Positions 22,011-33,521 of a DNA stretch of 64,000 bases are shown here, one piece after another. Source of the DNA: Strongyloides papillosus (lineage: Eukaryota; Nematoda; Chromadorea; Rhabditida; Strongyloididae). A program made the position numbers and the translations under genes. Numbering within the stretch: position 1 is the first letter of the stretch; each line of letters opens with the position of its first letter. Location: positions 434,001 through 498,000 of the forward strand of contig SRSI01000073.1 in NCBI GenBank assembly GCA_005656395.1, read 5' to 3'. Under the pieces are notes generated by a model. The model did not search any database and was not told the DNA's origin. It saw only the letters and a list, made by a program, of their open reading frames with translations.

Positions 22011-22765
22011 TTAGCCTCTTATTCCCGATTGTTTGAAAAATCTTCCCGTAAAGAAATTTTTCATTGAATCTCTAAATTTTTGTGCAACATATACACAATG
22101 ACACCAAAATTTTCCTAAATCAGTTATACGATCTGAAATACACATTATTTTGATATAAAAGTAAACTAATTATATACATTCACACTTGTCACTTTTATCA
22201 GCTATAAATAAAAATATTAATGTAATTTTGTAAAAAATATATAATAATTATTCATGTTGATTTTACATAAGTTTATGTATTTTTTTTAATGTCATGAATA
22301 ATTAAAATAGTATATATTCTTACGTGGCCAAGTAAATATATTAGGGTTATATGTAGTAGCTTTAGTAGAAGTAGTTGTAGGAGCTATTGTAGATGTAGTT
22401 GTTATAACTTCCGTGGTTGTAGTCGTAGTATCTAAACGATAATTTAATTCCGTAAATTTATAATTTCTTAATTACTTTTTGATGAAGGTCTTTTTTGTTT
22501 TTTTTTTTTTTGGACGGCCTTAAATAAAAATGCTATAATTATTTTAAAATTATTATAATTGATTACTTTTTCCTTTTTTCTTTCTGCGGATTCTTAGTAA
22601 AGTATCCTTTAACAAAAAAATATTTATTTAAGACACTTTTTGGAATCCTACACTATCAACATCATCCAGGCTTTGTTCCTCATTTCTTCCCAGTGAGACT
22701 TCATTAGAAAAAATAAAATCATTAAAAATTAGTATGAAAAAAATTAATGAATATATCAATTTCAT
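22011..22765 (-). CDS. Thr-rich small secreted protein, paralogue B (possible frameshift)
   Basis: Same six-exon plan as paralogue A: 22765-22652, 22606-22567, 22518-22476, 22431-22324, 22201-22178, 22132-22011 (stop TAA). Exon 1 gives a signal peptide almost identical to A. Exon 4 is a longer Thr-rich segment (TTTTTEVITTTSTIAPTTTS). The last exon has the conserved VYVAQKFRDSMKNFFTGR C-terminus. Exon 3 is 43 nt, not a multiple of three as the 54-nt A exon is, and contains a run of 14 A; as read this breaks the frame before exon 4, although the exon 4-6 frames are open and conserved. Either a homopolymer sequencing error, or a real inactivating indel, or a different splice site explains it. 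Family unrecognised. Confidence 0.6.
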
Positions 22766-24535
22766 AATTTCAATCTAGATAAACTGTCAATTTCTTTCAT
22801 ATATAAATTTTTCATCTGTTTAACTACAATTGTTTTGCAGAAAAATATTTACTTGTGAGACCCAATGAAAGATTTGACAATTAAAATATTAACCTTTGAG
22901 TTTTTTTTATTTGATTAACCGAAAAGAATACTTTCAATGTTATAATAATCATTGACTGAAGCATAAATAAATTTAATTAATACAAAGCAATAAATTAAAA
23001 TTTTTTGCTATTTTGTGTTAACATATCATTAGATTTATTTTCAATATTTTCATAAAAGACTTTAAATGAATAAAATTATAAAAATTTTAATATGAGAATA
23101 TTACTAAAAATTCAAAAACTTTTTTTTTGATAGTCTTTATGCTACTGAATAATGCAATTATGTTCAATTTTTTCAATGCTGATTTTTTAGGATTTATTGA
23201 TTGAGAAAAATATTTAAAGTATTTGTTTGGTGACCTTCCCAGTAGATAAATGAACTCTTTTATTTTCACACAAATAAATTACAATTTTAATAAATGGCCA
23301 CCTAGAGATACTAAATTAACTTAACTAACTTATTAACTTATTTATTAAAAACCTATGATCTCTTAAACACCTTCCAGAGATCCTTTACTTTTCCTCAGTT
23401 TCAATATCCCTAGTGGACTAAAATTACAATAAGTTAATAAATATATAAAATAATATAATAAAATGTTTGATACATAAAATTTTTCTGCTGATATAATAAA
23501 TTCAACTAAATGTTAAAAATCTCATCTTCCCAAATTTATCCATTCCTTCTTTTGTTTTAAGAGTTTATTAAGAATTTTAGCACGAAAACAAAATTTGAAT
23601 TACAATTAATTTACTATTGGTATAAAATAATGTATTGGTTTTGAAAATCTGATTATATAAAATCGTTTTAATTTTTTATCAAAAAATTCTTGCCAATAAT
23701 AAAGAAATAAAGAATTTCTATTTAAGTAAAACCATATATTTTTAAAAAGAAAGAAAATAGTAGCTATTGTTGATCGATAAAATAAGAAACATACATATAT
23801 AACGATAATCAGTATAATTCTTCACATTTAATTTTGCTGATTACTTGTAATTAAGAATCTCTTTTACTTGATTGTTATTTTATAGGTTGCCACGAATAAA
23901 AGATTAATAGAAAAACTCGTGTAACTTACTGGCATAAAACGTTTTTTTTTTATAAAAATTTTACTTTAAAAATTTAGTTTTCAAAAATAGAAAAAGTATG
24001 TATGCTTCAATTTTTTTTTAGAAAAAGAGAATAATGGAACCAATTTAGATTATTAAAATAACACAATTATCTAATGCTTAAGAATATTTATTCTTTAAAT
24101 AAACAATACTTTTATTTATGAATTTTTATTCTTAAAAATTAGATCTTAAATTTAAACAAATTTTCTCAAGGTAGCAGGAAAATTCTATTTCCCCTTAAAT
24201 TACTTGTTTTTCAAAACTTGTAATTAAGTGCATTAAGGTCTTAATGTATAATTTTTACTTAAAAATCATGAAAAACTAGGATTATTTTATATTATTTCTT
24301 TTATTTCAATTTAAATAGTTAAAACAACATATATATATTACTTGGTTATTTTTTCTTTTTTTCATCTGCTAAAATATTAATTATTTGTCAGTAATGAGAA
24401 TTTTATCTTACTTATAGTAATAATAGTGGTGGTATCAGTAGCACTTTCATCTATACATAATTAATTAAAAATAATAAATATTTAAAGAACATAATATATT
24501 ACCTGATACAGTTTATAATGGTTTAGTTTTCCTTC
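22766..24535. other. Spacer of duplicated unit 3
   Basis: Non-coding. Segments at 23100-23230 and 24030-24180 are paralogous to spacer in units 1 and 2. No transthyretin-like relic was recognised in this unit. A possible extra Thr-rich exon of gene C lies near 24420-24452. Confidence 0.45.
22798..22807 (-). promoter_or_regulatory. TATA-like box of Thr-rich gene B
   Basis: TTTATATATG on the minus strand, 33 nt before the ATG, identical in sequence and spacing to gene A. Confidence 0.45.
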
Positions 24536-25425
24536 TTATCCAAAAAGATCTCTAACTTTAGCAAGAACGCGACCAAAAATACCCCGATTCGCTGTCTCTA
24601 AAATTTTTTTTATACTCAAAATAAGATATTTAAAGTAGCGGTAGTAATAATTATACATTCGTTAGTTATAAAAGGAAGATGTAAAATAAGGGAAATTTAT
24701 TACCTGTTGCAAGAGTCGTTGCATTATTTTTTGTGGTTGTATCTTTTTTACCAATTAATTTGTCCAATCTTTTTTTAAATTTTTTATTCCAATCATGCGT
24801 ATTTTTTCTTATCCAGCAAAATGTTTTACCAATTCCATATCCATAACCAAAAATACGGCCTATATAATTACTTATTATTATATAAAGAGTAAAGTATTAA
24901 TATACCTTTACATATGTCTTTTTTATTAACAACTATAAATAACAATATTATTATTTTATGAAAAATATTCTTGAATTGATATTGTTATTTTTATATGAGT
25001 TTATATACATTTTTTTGTAGTGGTAATGATATAAAATAAAATATTTTTTACCTTGCGGAGTAGTCACAGTAGATTCAGTTGTTGTATCTAAAAAATATTA
25101 ATTACGTACATTTACAATTTTTTAATTACTTTCTGATGAAGTTTTTGTTGATACCAGTCTATATTTACTACCTAAAGACAAAATTTATTCTTATTTAAAA
25201 ATACGTTTTTATTAGATACCATTCTTTCTTTTTCCACCTTTTCTACGAATTCTTAATAAAGTTTCCTTTAAATTAATAAAATATTTATACAAAAATTTAT
25301 ACTTATCTTACACTATTATAATTATCTAGACTTTGATCTTGACCATTTTCCAATACAATTACATTAGAAAAAATAAAATCATTGATAATAAGTGTAAAGA
25401 AGAATAAAGAATATATTGGTTTCAT
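24536..25425 (-). CDS. Thr-rich small secreted protein, paralogue C
   Basis: Most diverged member; 160 aa from seven exons: 25425-25312, 25265-25220, 25171-25130, 25087-25052, 24932-24906, 24859-24704, 24597-24536. All introns are GT/AG and keep phase 1, as in A and B. The signal-peptide exon and the basic LLRIRRKGGKRK exon match A and B, the Thr-rich exon is shorter (TTTESTVTTP), and the C-terminal domain is longer, with FCWIRKNTHDWNKKFKKRLD and a further GIFGRVLAKVRDLFG helix. Past the stop, the plus-strand-reverse shows another splice donor and a short Thr-rich frame (near 24420-24452), so a longer isoform or a truncated ancestor is possible. Function unknown; secretion is inferred from the signal peptide. 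Confidence 0.68.
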
Positions 25426-25460
25426 AATTCAGAATCTAAATTTGATATCAAAATTTTTTC

Positions 25461-25470
25461 CTATATATAG
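25461..25470 (-). promoter_or_regulatory. TATA-like box of Thr-rich gene C
   Basis: CTATATATAG lies 36-45 nt before the ATG, the same region as in genes A and B. Confidence 0.35.
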
Positions 25471-26223
25471 ACAATTTATTCGTTTAAATACACTAGTAAA
25501 TTCAAAAAAGTTGTACTTTTGCAATTTCATAAAAATTATGATAATTTAAATATTAATTTTTAAGCTTTTTTATTTAATTAACGGAAATTAAAATTTTAAA
25601 TATTCTAATAATTTTTGACTAAAACATAAATTACATTGAATAATAAAAAAACGAACGAAAATTAAACATTTCTACTATCTTGCTTCAATATTTAATTTGT
25701 TTGATTAAATTTTTATATATTTCACAACATTTTAATACACTCTAAGTTTCAGAAGGAGTCAAGTCTAAATAAACCGTATTCAAAAGAAGCATCCAAATTA
25801 TAAATTTATAGAGTACATGCTTTTAAATATTTGTATGAAATTTTAGTTCGTCAACAAGATCTTTTATGGCATCTATGCTTTTTTCCATTCATTGTCCGCT
25901 CCTGGGTAAACTACTAGGAGATAATCTGCCTATGTAAAACTTTTTACAAACATAACTCATAAATCGTAGTTACCTGTAATAATTACAATAATATTAAAAT
26001 TCTACAAGGAATTTCAACCAAAATTTAGTGAAATTTTTGTAGAAATTCTTTCATGTATTAATTGCTTTAAGTTTTTTATAATACATTTTACTATCGCAGA
26101 TAATGCAGTTAAAATACATCAATTTTTTCACCTTATTTCTATAAAAAAGTTGATTTGAATTCACTAAATTATAAGCCTTTGAACTAAGAATAATTAATGT
26201 GATGATTATAAAGATATCAAAAT

Positions 26224-26316
26224 ATGAAATGGAATTTTAATGGAGAATATATTAAGCAATTGTTAGAAATAAAACAACAGGTAATGGAGCAATTAAAAAA
26301 TCAAAACAAAAAGTAA
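26224..26316 (+). CDS. Possible 30-aa helical microprotein
   Basis: ATG-TAA frame encoding MKWNFNGEYIKQLLEIKQQ followed by a Gln/Asn/Lys-rich end: amphipathic, coiled-coil-like, no signal peptide. AATAAA follows about 80 bp downstream, after the hairpin. Only codon content and neatness support it; a chance ORF is quite possible. Confidence 0.2.
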   Translation: MKWNFNGEYIKQLLEIKQQVMEQLKNQNKK

Positions 26317-26365
26317 CTATATAAAAGAGAATTTGTATAATATAATCTTATCATTTCTATTTGAT

Positions 26366-26394
26366 AACTGAGAAATCCTGTTAGATTTCCCAGT
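26366..26394. other. Imperfect hairpin, stem 11-12 bp
   Basis: AACTGAGAAATC (26366-26377) and GATTTCCCAGT (26384-26394) pair with one mismatch around a 6-nt loop; AATAAA follows directly. It may be a 3'UTR or small-RNA structure. Confidence 0.25.
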
Positions 26395-27453
26395 GACAAT
26401 AAATATCTATATACATTATTAATCTTTTTTATGATAATTTAAATTTTAAATAAATGTTTTGTAATAAATCTAAAAGGATTGATTACACTTTATCTCTGAA
26501 AATATTTTTTAACTTTATTATAAGCATTACTGCTTACAAATAATATAAAAAAATAATTACTTATATGGATTTTCACGTATACAATTTTTCACTGATGAAT
26601 TTTTTAACAAATTAAAAATTTTATTTGTAATTTCTAAAATATAATTTATATATTAACATCATCAGAAAACTTTAAAAATAAATTATTTCACACAATTTAT
26701 CAAATTATACAAATAACACAAAATAAAAACCAGAAGGCTTGTAAAATTAGACAAAATAACGGTGAAAAAATCTTTTATGTCTCATTGAAATAAACATTTG
26801 CTTTAAAGTTTGTTTAATCCATGTTTATCGGTATAATTAACAAAGACATTCCGCAAAAGTATGTGCTTGAAATAAAGAAAAAATTAACTAGTAAAAAAGC
26901 GGACGCCTTTTTAAGATCATAATTATAAACAATAAATTTGTTGTAAATTATCTGTTAATACAGCATAATTGTTAGAAATTTTATTATAAAGAGAAATTTT
27001 TCTGATGTCCTAATTACAATCTGTAGTATATCCCAACATTTATTTAATCTTATATATTAATAAGTAATTTTACCTTAAAAATATAATAACATAAACTTAT
27101 CTAAAATATTTTCTAATTATAATATAATATTGCTAGAAGTTTGTTTATTATAATTTAGTTTATCATTTGTAATTTCCTAAAACAATAAAAATGTCATGCT
27201 TGAGTTTTTAAGGCATTATTATGATTTACATATCTTGACAAAGCAGTAGCACGTATGTTGACCTGCAGCCAAGAAATATATTGCAGAAGGTGCTAACAAG
27301 ATAATCATGTTTTATTTTCTATGTGAAATTATTAATATAATTCAAGAGAATGCATAACTTTCTTAATTGAATTTTAATATCGTGCTAACTATTTCCTAAC
27401 AACGTTTAATATTCGAATAATTTTTTAAAAACTAATCGTGTTTTTATTTTAGA

Positions 27454-29413
27454 ATGTTTGTTTTGAAAAATATTATCCTACTTCTACTAATACAAAATAT
27501 ATTTTGTCAAACTGATAATATTTCTCCAGAACTGAAGATAAAAATATCAAATCAACCATTTATGGCTTCTAATATTATGCAATTGAAAGTAATTGAATGG
27601 ACAATGTTAGGAAGAACAGCAAGTCAAACAATATATTGTGTTTCTGAAAACCCTATGACAGAACTCCGATTTACATGTCCAGAATGTGTTGAAAAAAATT
27701 ATACAGATATTACCAATGTTCTTAAAACTGCAGAAGACCTAACAAAAATGTCTGGATTTCCAGTAAGTTAATTATCTTGTAATTTAATTATATATTATCT
27801 TTTAGACTATTGCTTTACAAAATGTTCCAGCTAAAGCTAATTGGACAGGAATTAATATATTATGTCAAGGAAGAGCAAGTAACAAAACATTCAATTCATT
27901 ACCTGCTAAAGTGATTGTAAAATATATTCGCCAGCCATATATTGTTGATGGAAATAATATGAAGCCAGATTTGACCTCAAAACAAGGATATCGCTTTTAT
28001 GTTGACTGTTTGAAGAGTGAAAATGGTAAATGTCAAGAGTTTTCTAGTAGGAAAAATATTCTAAAATGTGTTGTTGAAGCATATCCTAAACCAACAATTT
28101 ATAAATGGTATAAGAATGGGATTGAAATGTCGGAGAGAAGTTCAATTATTGAATTCAATGTTGATATGATAGGAGAATCAATTCAATGTGCAGCAAATAA
28201 TGATCTTCACAGAGAAAATAACATGTTAGAATCACAAGCAGTTCAAATATTTCCTCTTATAAGTCCTAAAGTTGTTGAAGATAATTTTAAAGCTGTGAGA
28301 GTATCAAGACTTCTTCAACCTGGTAATAGAATTAATATGAAGCAGAGTATTGTTTTGAGTTGTAATGTTGAAGGAAATCCAAAGCCACAAATATCCTGGA
28401 AACATCGTAAACTTAGTGGTGAAATAGTTAATGCTGAATGTTTGGAAGACAATGATAATAATGAAAATACAATGTTTATTAATAATGCAGTTAGAGTGAA
28501 ATCGTCATGTTTATTAATTGCATCAGATTATTCTTCATCAGGGCAGTATTGGTGTACCGGATGTTTTAATATATCTAATAATTCTTCTAAATGTTCTTCC
28601 AACTTTAATGATGCACCAAACAACTATTTTGATATGGAAGTACAAGGACCACCAGTTGTTTTAAATGAAAAATTATCAACAGAAAAGGTAAGTAAAATTC
28701 TTTTTTGATTTTTAAAAAAATTTATATTTTTAGATAAATAATGGAAAAGATATTTTAATTAGAATAAATTACTGTTCAAATCCTAAACCACTACTTTCAA
28801 AGGAAGTCGTTTTTGATGTTGATCAACATATAGTTCAAGAAGGCCAAAGATGGAAGAATATTAAATTTGTGGAAATAAAACAAAATGAAATTGAATCAAT
28901 TTGTTATTCAGCTAACTTGGTAATTTTTTCGGAGATGCACTTTGATAGAAATATTGATATAAAACTGATAGTACATAACACATTTGGACAAGTCAATATT
29001 AATGTTCCCTTAAATTTCGACTTTGATGTTATTAATAATGATGTTTTATCAAAATGGGCGAAATATGGAATCATTACTTTTTCATTTTTATTTGTAACTT
29101 TATTAATAGTAATAATATACATTAAAAATCGGATTGTGAAGATTAGAAACAAGAACTATAATGATAATGAAGAAGAAAAGTAAGTTTTTGAATTGCACAT
29201 TTTGATAATATATTTGTTTTTAGAAATGATAAAGTAGAAAAGGACAATTTATCATTTATTAATGATCAAAATTCCAGTAGAACAAACCTGAGTAACAAGT
29301 TGAATCTTCCCATGATTGATGAAACCGTTATATATGAAGATTATGTTGATTTTAAAATATATGGAACAGTTAAAAAGCAATCAGTTTTTCTCAGTCATGA
29401 AGCTTTTGTCTGA
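27454..29413 (+). CDS. Immunoglobulin-domain type I transmembrane protein
   Basis: 608-aa cell-surface protein from four exons: 27454-27762, 27806-28687, 28734-29179, 29224-29413; all introns are short (43-46 nt) with GTAAG donors and TTTTAG acceptors. A signal peptide (1-18) is followed by a Cys-containing N-terminal Ig-like region, then two clear Ig domains: CVVEAYPKPTIYKWYKNG...CAANND, and CNVEGNPKPQISWKHRK...GQYWC (the C-W-YxC pattern). A membrane span covers about 511-528 (IITFSFLFVTLLIVIIYI). The cytoplasmic tail, about 80 aa, contains ETVIYEDYVDF tyrosine motifs that could be phosphorylated. Probably an adhesion or signalling receptor of the neuronal IgCAM type; the exact orthologue is not recognised. 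The ATG is 1 nt after an acceptor-like TTTATTTTAG. Confidence 0.85.
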
Positions 29414-29752
29414 AATAAATAAGAAATTTTTTAGCAAACTTTGTTTGAAACATTTAGGGTTGCAAGATAGTATTTATTTAACTGTATATAACAATTTTGA
29501 TTAGAAAAAATTTTTGTGAAGACATTTGTATGTAATTAAAGTTATTTTTTTTATCATTTTCTTAATTTTATTACGAAATAAATAATTTTTATAGATGTTT
29601 CGTATGTATAAAGATTACAAGCCATTTGCTTGTCATCTTTTTATGTTATGTATAAATACCTTGCTTTTTATAAAATACACTTTACCTTAAACTTGTCATA
29701 ATTTATTAACTAAATAACTAAATATTTAACAATAGATAAAGTGTTTATTTGT
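29414..29752. other. Intergenic between convergent genes
   Basis: AT-rich 3' flanks of the Ig-domain gene and the first pseudo-astacin; AATAAA near 29579. No gene. Confidence 0.5.
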
Positions 29753-30934
29753 TTATGGAACTTGCATAAATAATACTCTTATTTTGTATGCTTTGTTAGC
29801 ATAATTCGAATGGAGTACCATGCGATTACCTTGTGAAGTAATTCTAACCGGCTTAAAATTGGGGCAAATAATAGCACCACCAACACACAATGTTTTTCTG
29901 TATAAAACCTCCAAATTCTCATCATTGCTACACTTAAGATGTGGTGTCATATTACGGAAGAAAAATATCATTAATTTTATTCTATATCCTGGCTTTGTTT
30001 CGAAAATAAAGGAGCAGTTTCCACCTAGATTAAGAGTACGTCTTGAGAAGAGTGGCTTTACATTAAATTTATTGATTCTCGAGCAATGTTGCTTATTTAA
30101 TACGAAATATTGACACTTAGGACCATAGAAAAATGGTAAACATTTGCATACCCCAGGAACTATAGGATACCCATTATTAAGACATTGTGTATGCTTCATT
30201 ATTATTGGATTTGTGCAATACTTGAGATTTAGGAGTTTAGCATCATTAAAACTAAGATGATTAGTCTTGCCTATTGAATATTTCATCAATTTATCTTTAA
30301 CTACAAAAGTTTTTAATCCATGTATTGCATATTCAGTATTTGTAAAGTGCATAATAGATCTATAGTCGTATTCTGTATTATAAGTGGTTACTTTGAGGAT
30401 ATTGTTTGTTAGGAATAAGGGCAAAAACAGTGGTAATATATTATGCTTATTAATAGTTATATATTTGTCTCTATCGAATCTATTGTGTTCATAATCAACC
30501 CCTAAAGCTCGTAAAACTTCTCTGACAGTCTTTCCAATATCTTGATGAACAATAGATACATATATTGTATGATAAGAATTTCTATCTTTTCCTAATTTAG
30601 TTGTATAATGTGCACCCCAATCAAAATATAAATCAGCATGTTCGAGTGATGGTGCTCTTACAAATTTGAAACATGTCTCTTTTTGAATTCTAATTAAAGC
30701 GAGCTCTATGAATTTATGTGATACTTTTGAATTTACAAAGAATAATAAGCTTGTTATTGTCCATTTATACTTTTCACCATTTAATATATCGTTTTTTTGT
30801 CTCTGTACAAAATAATTACCAACAGATGATGTATTCTGCAAAAATCTTTACAATTTTGTTGAAGTTAAACTTACATAAAATTCAAAAGCATTGGTGGAAC
30901 TAAAAATTAGGCAAAGTATTATAATTAATATCAT
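29753..30934 (-). CDS. Astacin-like pseudo-protease 1 (zinc ligands lost)
   Basis: 380-aa secreted protein: exon 1, 30934-30875 (60 nt, 20-residue signal peptide), phase-0 intron, exon 2, 30835-29753. The order is signal peptide, astacin-fold domain (about 40-220), EGF-like Cys cluster (CLNNGYPIVPGVCKCLPFF) and CUB domain. The astacin signature at about 125-143 reads REVLRALGVDYEHNRFDRD: the three zinc histidines of HExxHxxGxxHE are Arg, Arg and Tyr, while the catalytic-base Glu and the RxDR tail remain. The Met-turn is kept (YDYRSIMHF), but its following Tyr is Phe. With no zinc ligands proteolysis is not expected. This is the most diverged intact member (no KR processing site before the domain). 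What it binds is unknown. Confidence 0.9.
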
Positions 30935-31787
30935 GATTTGATGTAGTATAATTTATTTATAGATGAGTATTTATATATGAGTAAAATAGATAATTATTTG
31001 ATGTATTTTTTAATTGCGAAAGAAATTTTAACAAATATTGTGCTTATAGACGAGTGAAAACTTTAAAGTTTGTTTTTAATTGTACACAAGATAAAAAATA
31101 GTTTATATTTAATCAACAGGTACAATAAAATAGAACAGAATACATACAAGTATGAATAAGCAGGATATAATTAAGACCATCTGAATATAAGATAGTATAA
31201 CTAAAATTTCGTACAGTTATCAGATCTTTCAGCTTATTGTAAAACAAAGTTAATTATCATAAGTAAGATAAATAGATCAACAAATAAAATATTAAAAAAA
31301 ATATAATAGTTAAAATAAAATGATATACCAAAAAAGTGGTTTAAATATGAAAATAAATTGCTAATTCAAATCTGATAGCTTAAATATCAAATAGAATAAA
31401 TATTCAAGAAATAATATAAGGGGATTTTAAAATAGTGATTCTTCTAGGTTTCAGATCAAAGAACCTTAGAGATTAAAGATTAAATGCAATATTCGATAAT
31501 GTGTGATATTTTTATTGATGCATGAACTATACTTTTTTTTAAAACATCAAATAAATTGTAGGATAAAAATTACTCATGATAATTGATCAATAATATTTTA
31601 TTTCATTACAATTTGTTCATTTTACATTATAATTATTTAACATTTTTGCATTTCAATGTGACAAGAAGTTTTCCGTGAAAAAAAATATCATAACAAAATC
31701 TTTTATTTTTAATTACTTATTTTTGTATGAAAGGTTAGTTTTATAGCTTTATTCAATAATTTTTAGTTGCAAAAATATTCATTCTTT
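30935..31787. other. Intergenic spacer of pseudo-astacin array
   Basis: AT-rich spacer with the promoter of copy 1 at its left end. No gene seen. Confidence 0.5.
30968..30977 (-). promoter_or_regulatory. TATA-like box of pseudo-astacin 1
   Basis: TATATAAATA on the minus strand, 34 nt before the ATG; the next gene has the same element at 35 nt. Confidence 0.4.
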
Positions 31788-32981
31788 TTAAAATATTTGA
31801 CTATAATATATTTTAAACCTATAGTTATCCATATTATATCGCGTATGAAGTATTATCAAATTTGAATGTGATCTAAACACATAGGGTTTTCTTCGAGGAC
31901 ATATCATAGTACCACTCACTGAATAGTCCCTCATATATCTCACTTCAATATGCTGAAATTCGTTACAAATACGTTTTCTAAGCGCATAGCCTTCAAAACG
32001 CAAAAATAGTAGGACTTTCCGACCTTCTTTGGCTTTAATAAGATAATAACAGTTTTTATTTGCTATTAGTAAGCTTTTGGATGGTATTTTTTTGGCATAG
32101 AAAACATTTCTGCTAGTGCAATAGTGAAAGTTTGGTATAAAGTGTTGACATCTGTTTCCGTCGAAATAAGGTAAGCAATAGCAAAATGTAGTACTTATAC
32201 CAGTAGGGTACCCGTAGTGGAGGCATTTTCCTCTTCGTACAGCTATTAGACTTAAACAATATGCTAAGTTAACAAGTTTGGCATCATTAAAAGAGAGATC
32301 TTTAGCTTTTCCCATCGCTTGTTCAACTAACCAATCTTCACTCTTTGATTTAATACATTGTGCTCTGTTAAGACATAATTCTTTGGAGCTAAAGTGCATT
32401 AATGATCTGTAATCATATCCAAGGCCAAATGTATTTACAATTGCAGAAGATAATTTGGCATATAGAGGTAAATATTTTTGAATTATGCCATTTTTAAGAA
32501 TGATAAGATAATTATCTCTATCGGGTCTATTATGCTCGTAATCAAATCCAAGGGCACGTAATGTTTCTCGGGCAATTTTTGCAGGCATCATACTTTCTTT
32601 TGGTATATAGATTTTGTGTGGATCTCTACCTTGTTTACCTAAATAAGTTAAATAGGAAGGACCTGGTTGATAAATAAAATTAACTTTACTTCTTTTTTTG
32701 GTTTTTTTAAATTTAAGACATGTATATTTCTCGATTATTATGTGAGCGACTTCAATTGGACGTTGTTCTAAGTGAAAACTAACAAAATAATAAAATGTAG
32801 TCCCATCCCAAAGATAACTTTTATCTATCATTACAGATCTTTTTTCTCTATAGTTTAGAGATACATTTGGCTGCATGAGATTCTTAAATATAAAAATTTT
32901 TTGAAAACATTTTTAACTTACGTTTAATTGTGAAGCTGTAATAAAGTTAAAAAGCAAGTAAAATACTACAATTAATATCAT
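31788..32981 (-). CDS. Astacin-like pseudo-protease 2 (zinc ligands lost)
   Basis: 384 aa: exon 1, 32981-32922 (60 nt, signal peptide), a 39-nt phase-0 intron, exon 2, 32882-31788. A basic REKR site near residue 33, just before the astacin domain, is placed like the propeptide cleavage site of the family. Signature at about 125-143: RETLRALGFDYEHNRPDRD, again Arg/Arg/Tyr for the three zinc His. The Met-turn is YDYRSLMHF; an extra CLNRAQC cysteine pair follows it. EGF-like segment: CLHYGYPTGISTTFCYCLPYF; the C-terminal CUB domain ends at the stop. The two Cys that form the second disulfide of active astacins, before the zinc helix, are absent. Its closest relatives are copies 3 to 6. Confidence 0.92.
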
Positions 32982-33521
32982 TGATCTAATGATTAATAAA
33001 TTATTAATAAATGATCATTTATATACAATTAATATATTTGTTATTTGATTAATTGTTCAATCGTTTAATGAAGCCTGTTAATAATTGTATTTACATAATT
33101 GAGTACATCAAATAATGTTATTATTTAAAAAGATTTCTAGATATATTTTTAAGTATAAATTATTCATAATAATCGATACATATTTATCGATTGAATCTAT
33201 GTCAAAAAAAAGATATTTGCTTTACAGTTCCATATGCAGTCTATACAAGTTTAAAACTAGGAGTATGGCTTAATAACTACTTAAGTTATGACATTTTTTA
33301 GAATAAACAAACCAAATTGTAACAATTAACATTAAATATAAATACAAGTAAATTATAGTCTTTTAATAATTTTAATATTGAAATTGGCAAGATTTTTTAT
33401 CAAAAGACTTAAAGAAGAAAATATTCAGAACAAATGATTTATTTTATTCTTTTTGTAATACGAATATATTTTAATAATTTGTTTTTTGTCTATTAGTTAT
33501 TAAAAATATTTATTGTTTATA
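32982..33521. other. Intergenic spacer of pseudo-astacin array
   Basis: AT-rich, no gene; holds the promoter of copy 2. Confidence 0.5.
33016..33025 (-). promoter_or_regulatory. TATA-like box of pseudo-astacin 2
   Basis: TATATAAATG on the minus strand, 35 nt before the ATG. Confidence 0.4.

Larger units (their letters stand above)
25426..27453. other. Intergenic with a 30-codon ORF and a hairpin
   Basis: About 2 kb of AT-rich spacer between divergent genes. It holds the short ORF at 26224-26316 and, 50 bp on, an imperfect hairpin at 26366-26394; nothing else is supported. TTTATTTTAG just before 27454 resembles a trans-splice acceptor. Confidence 0.45.
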
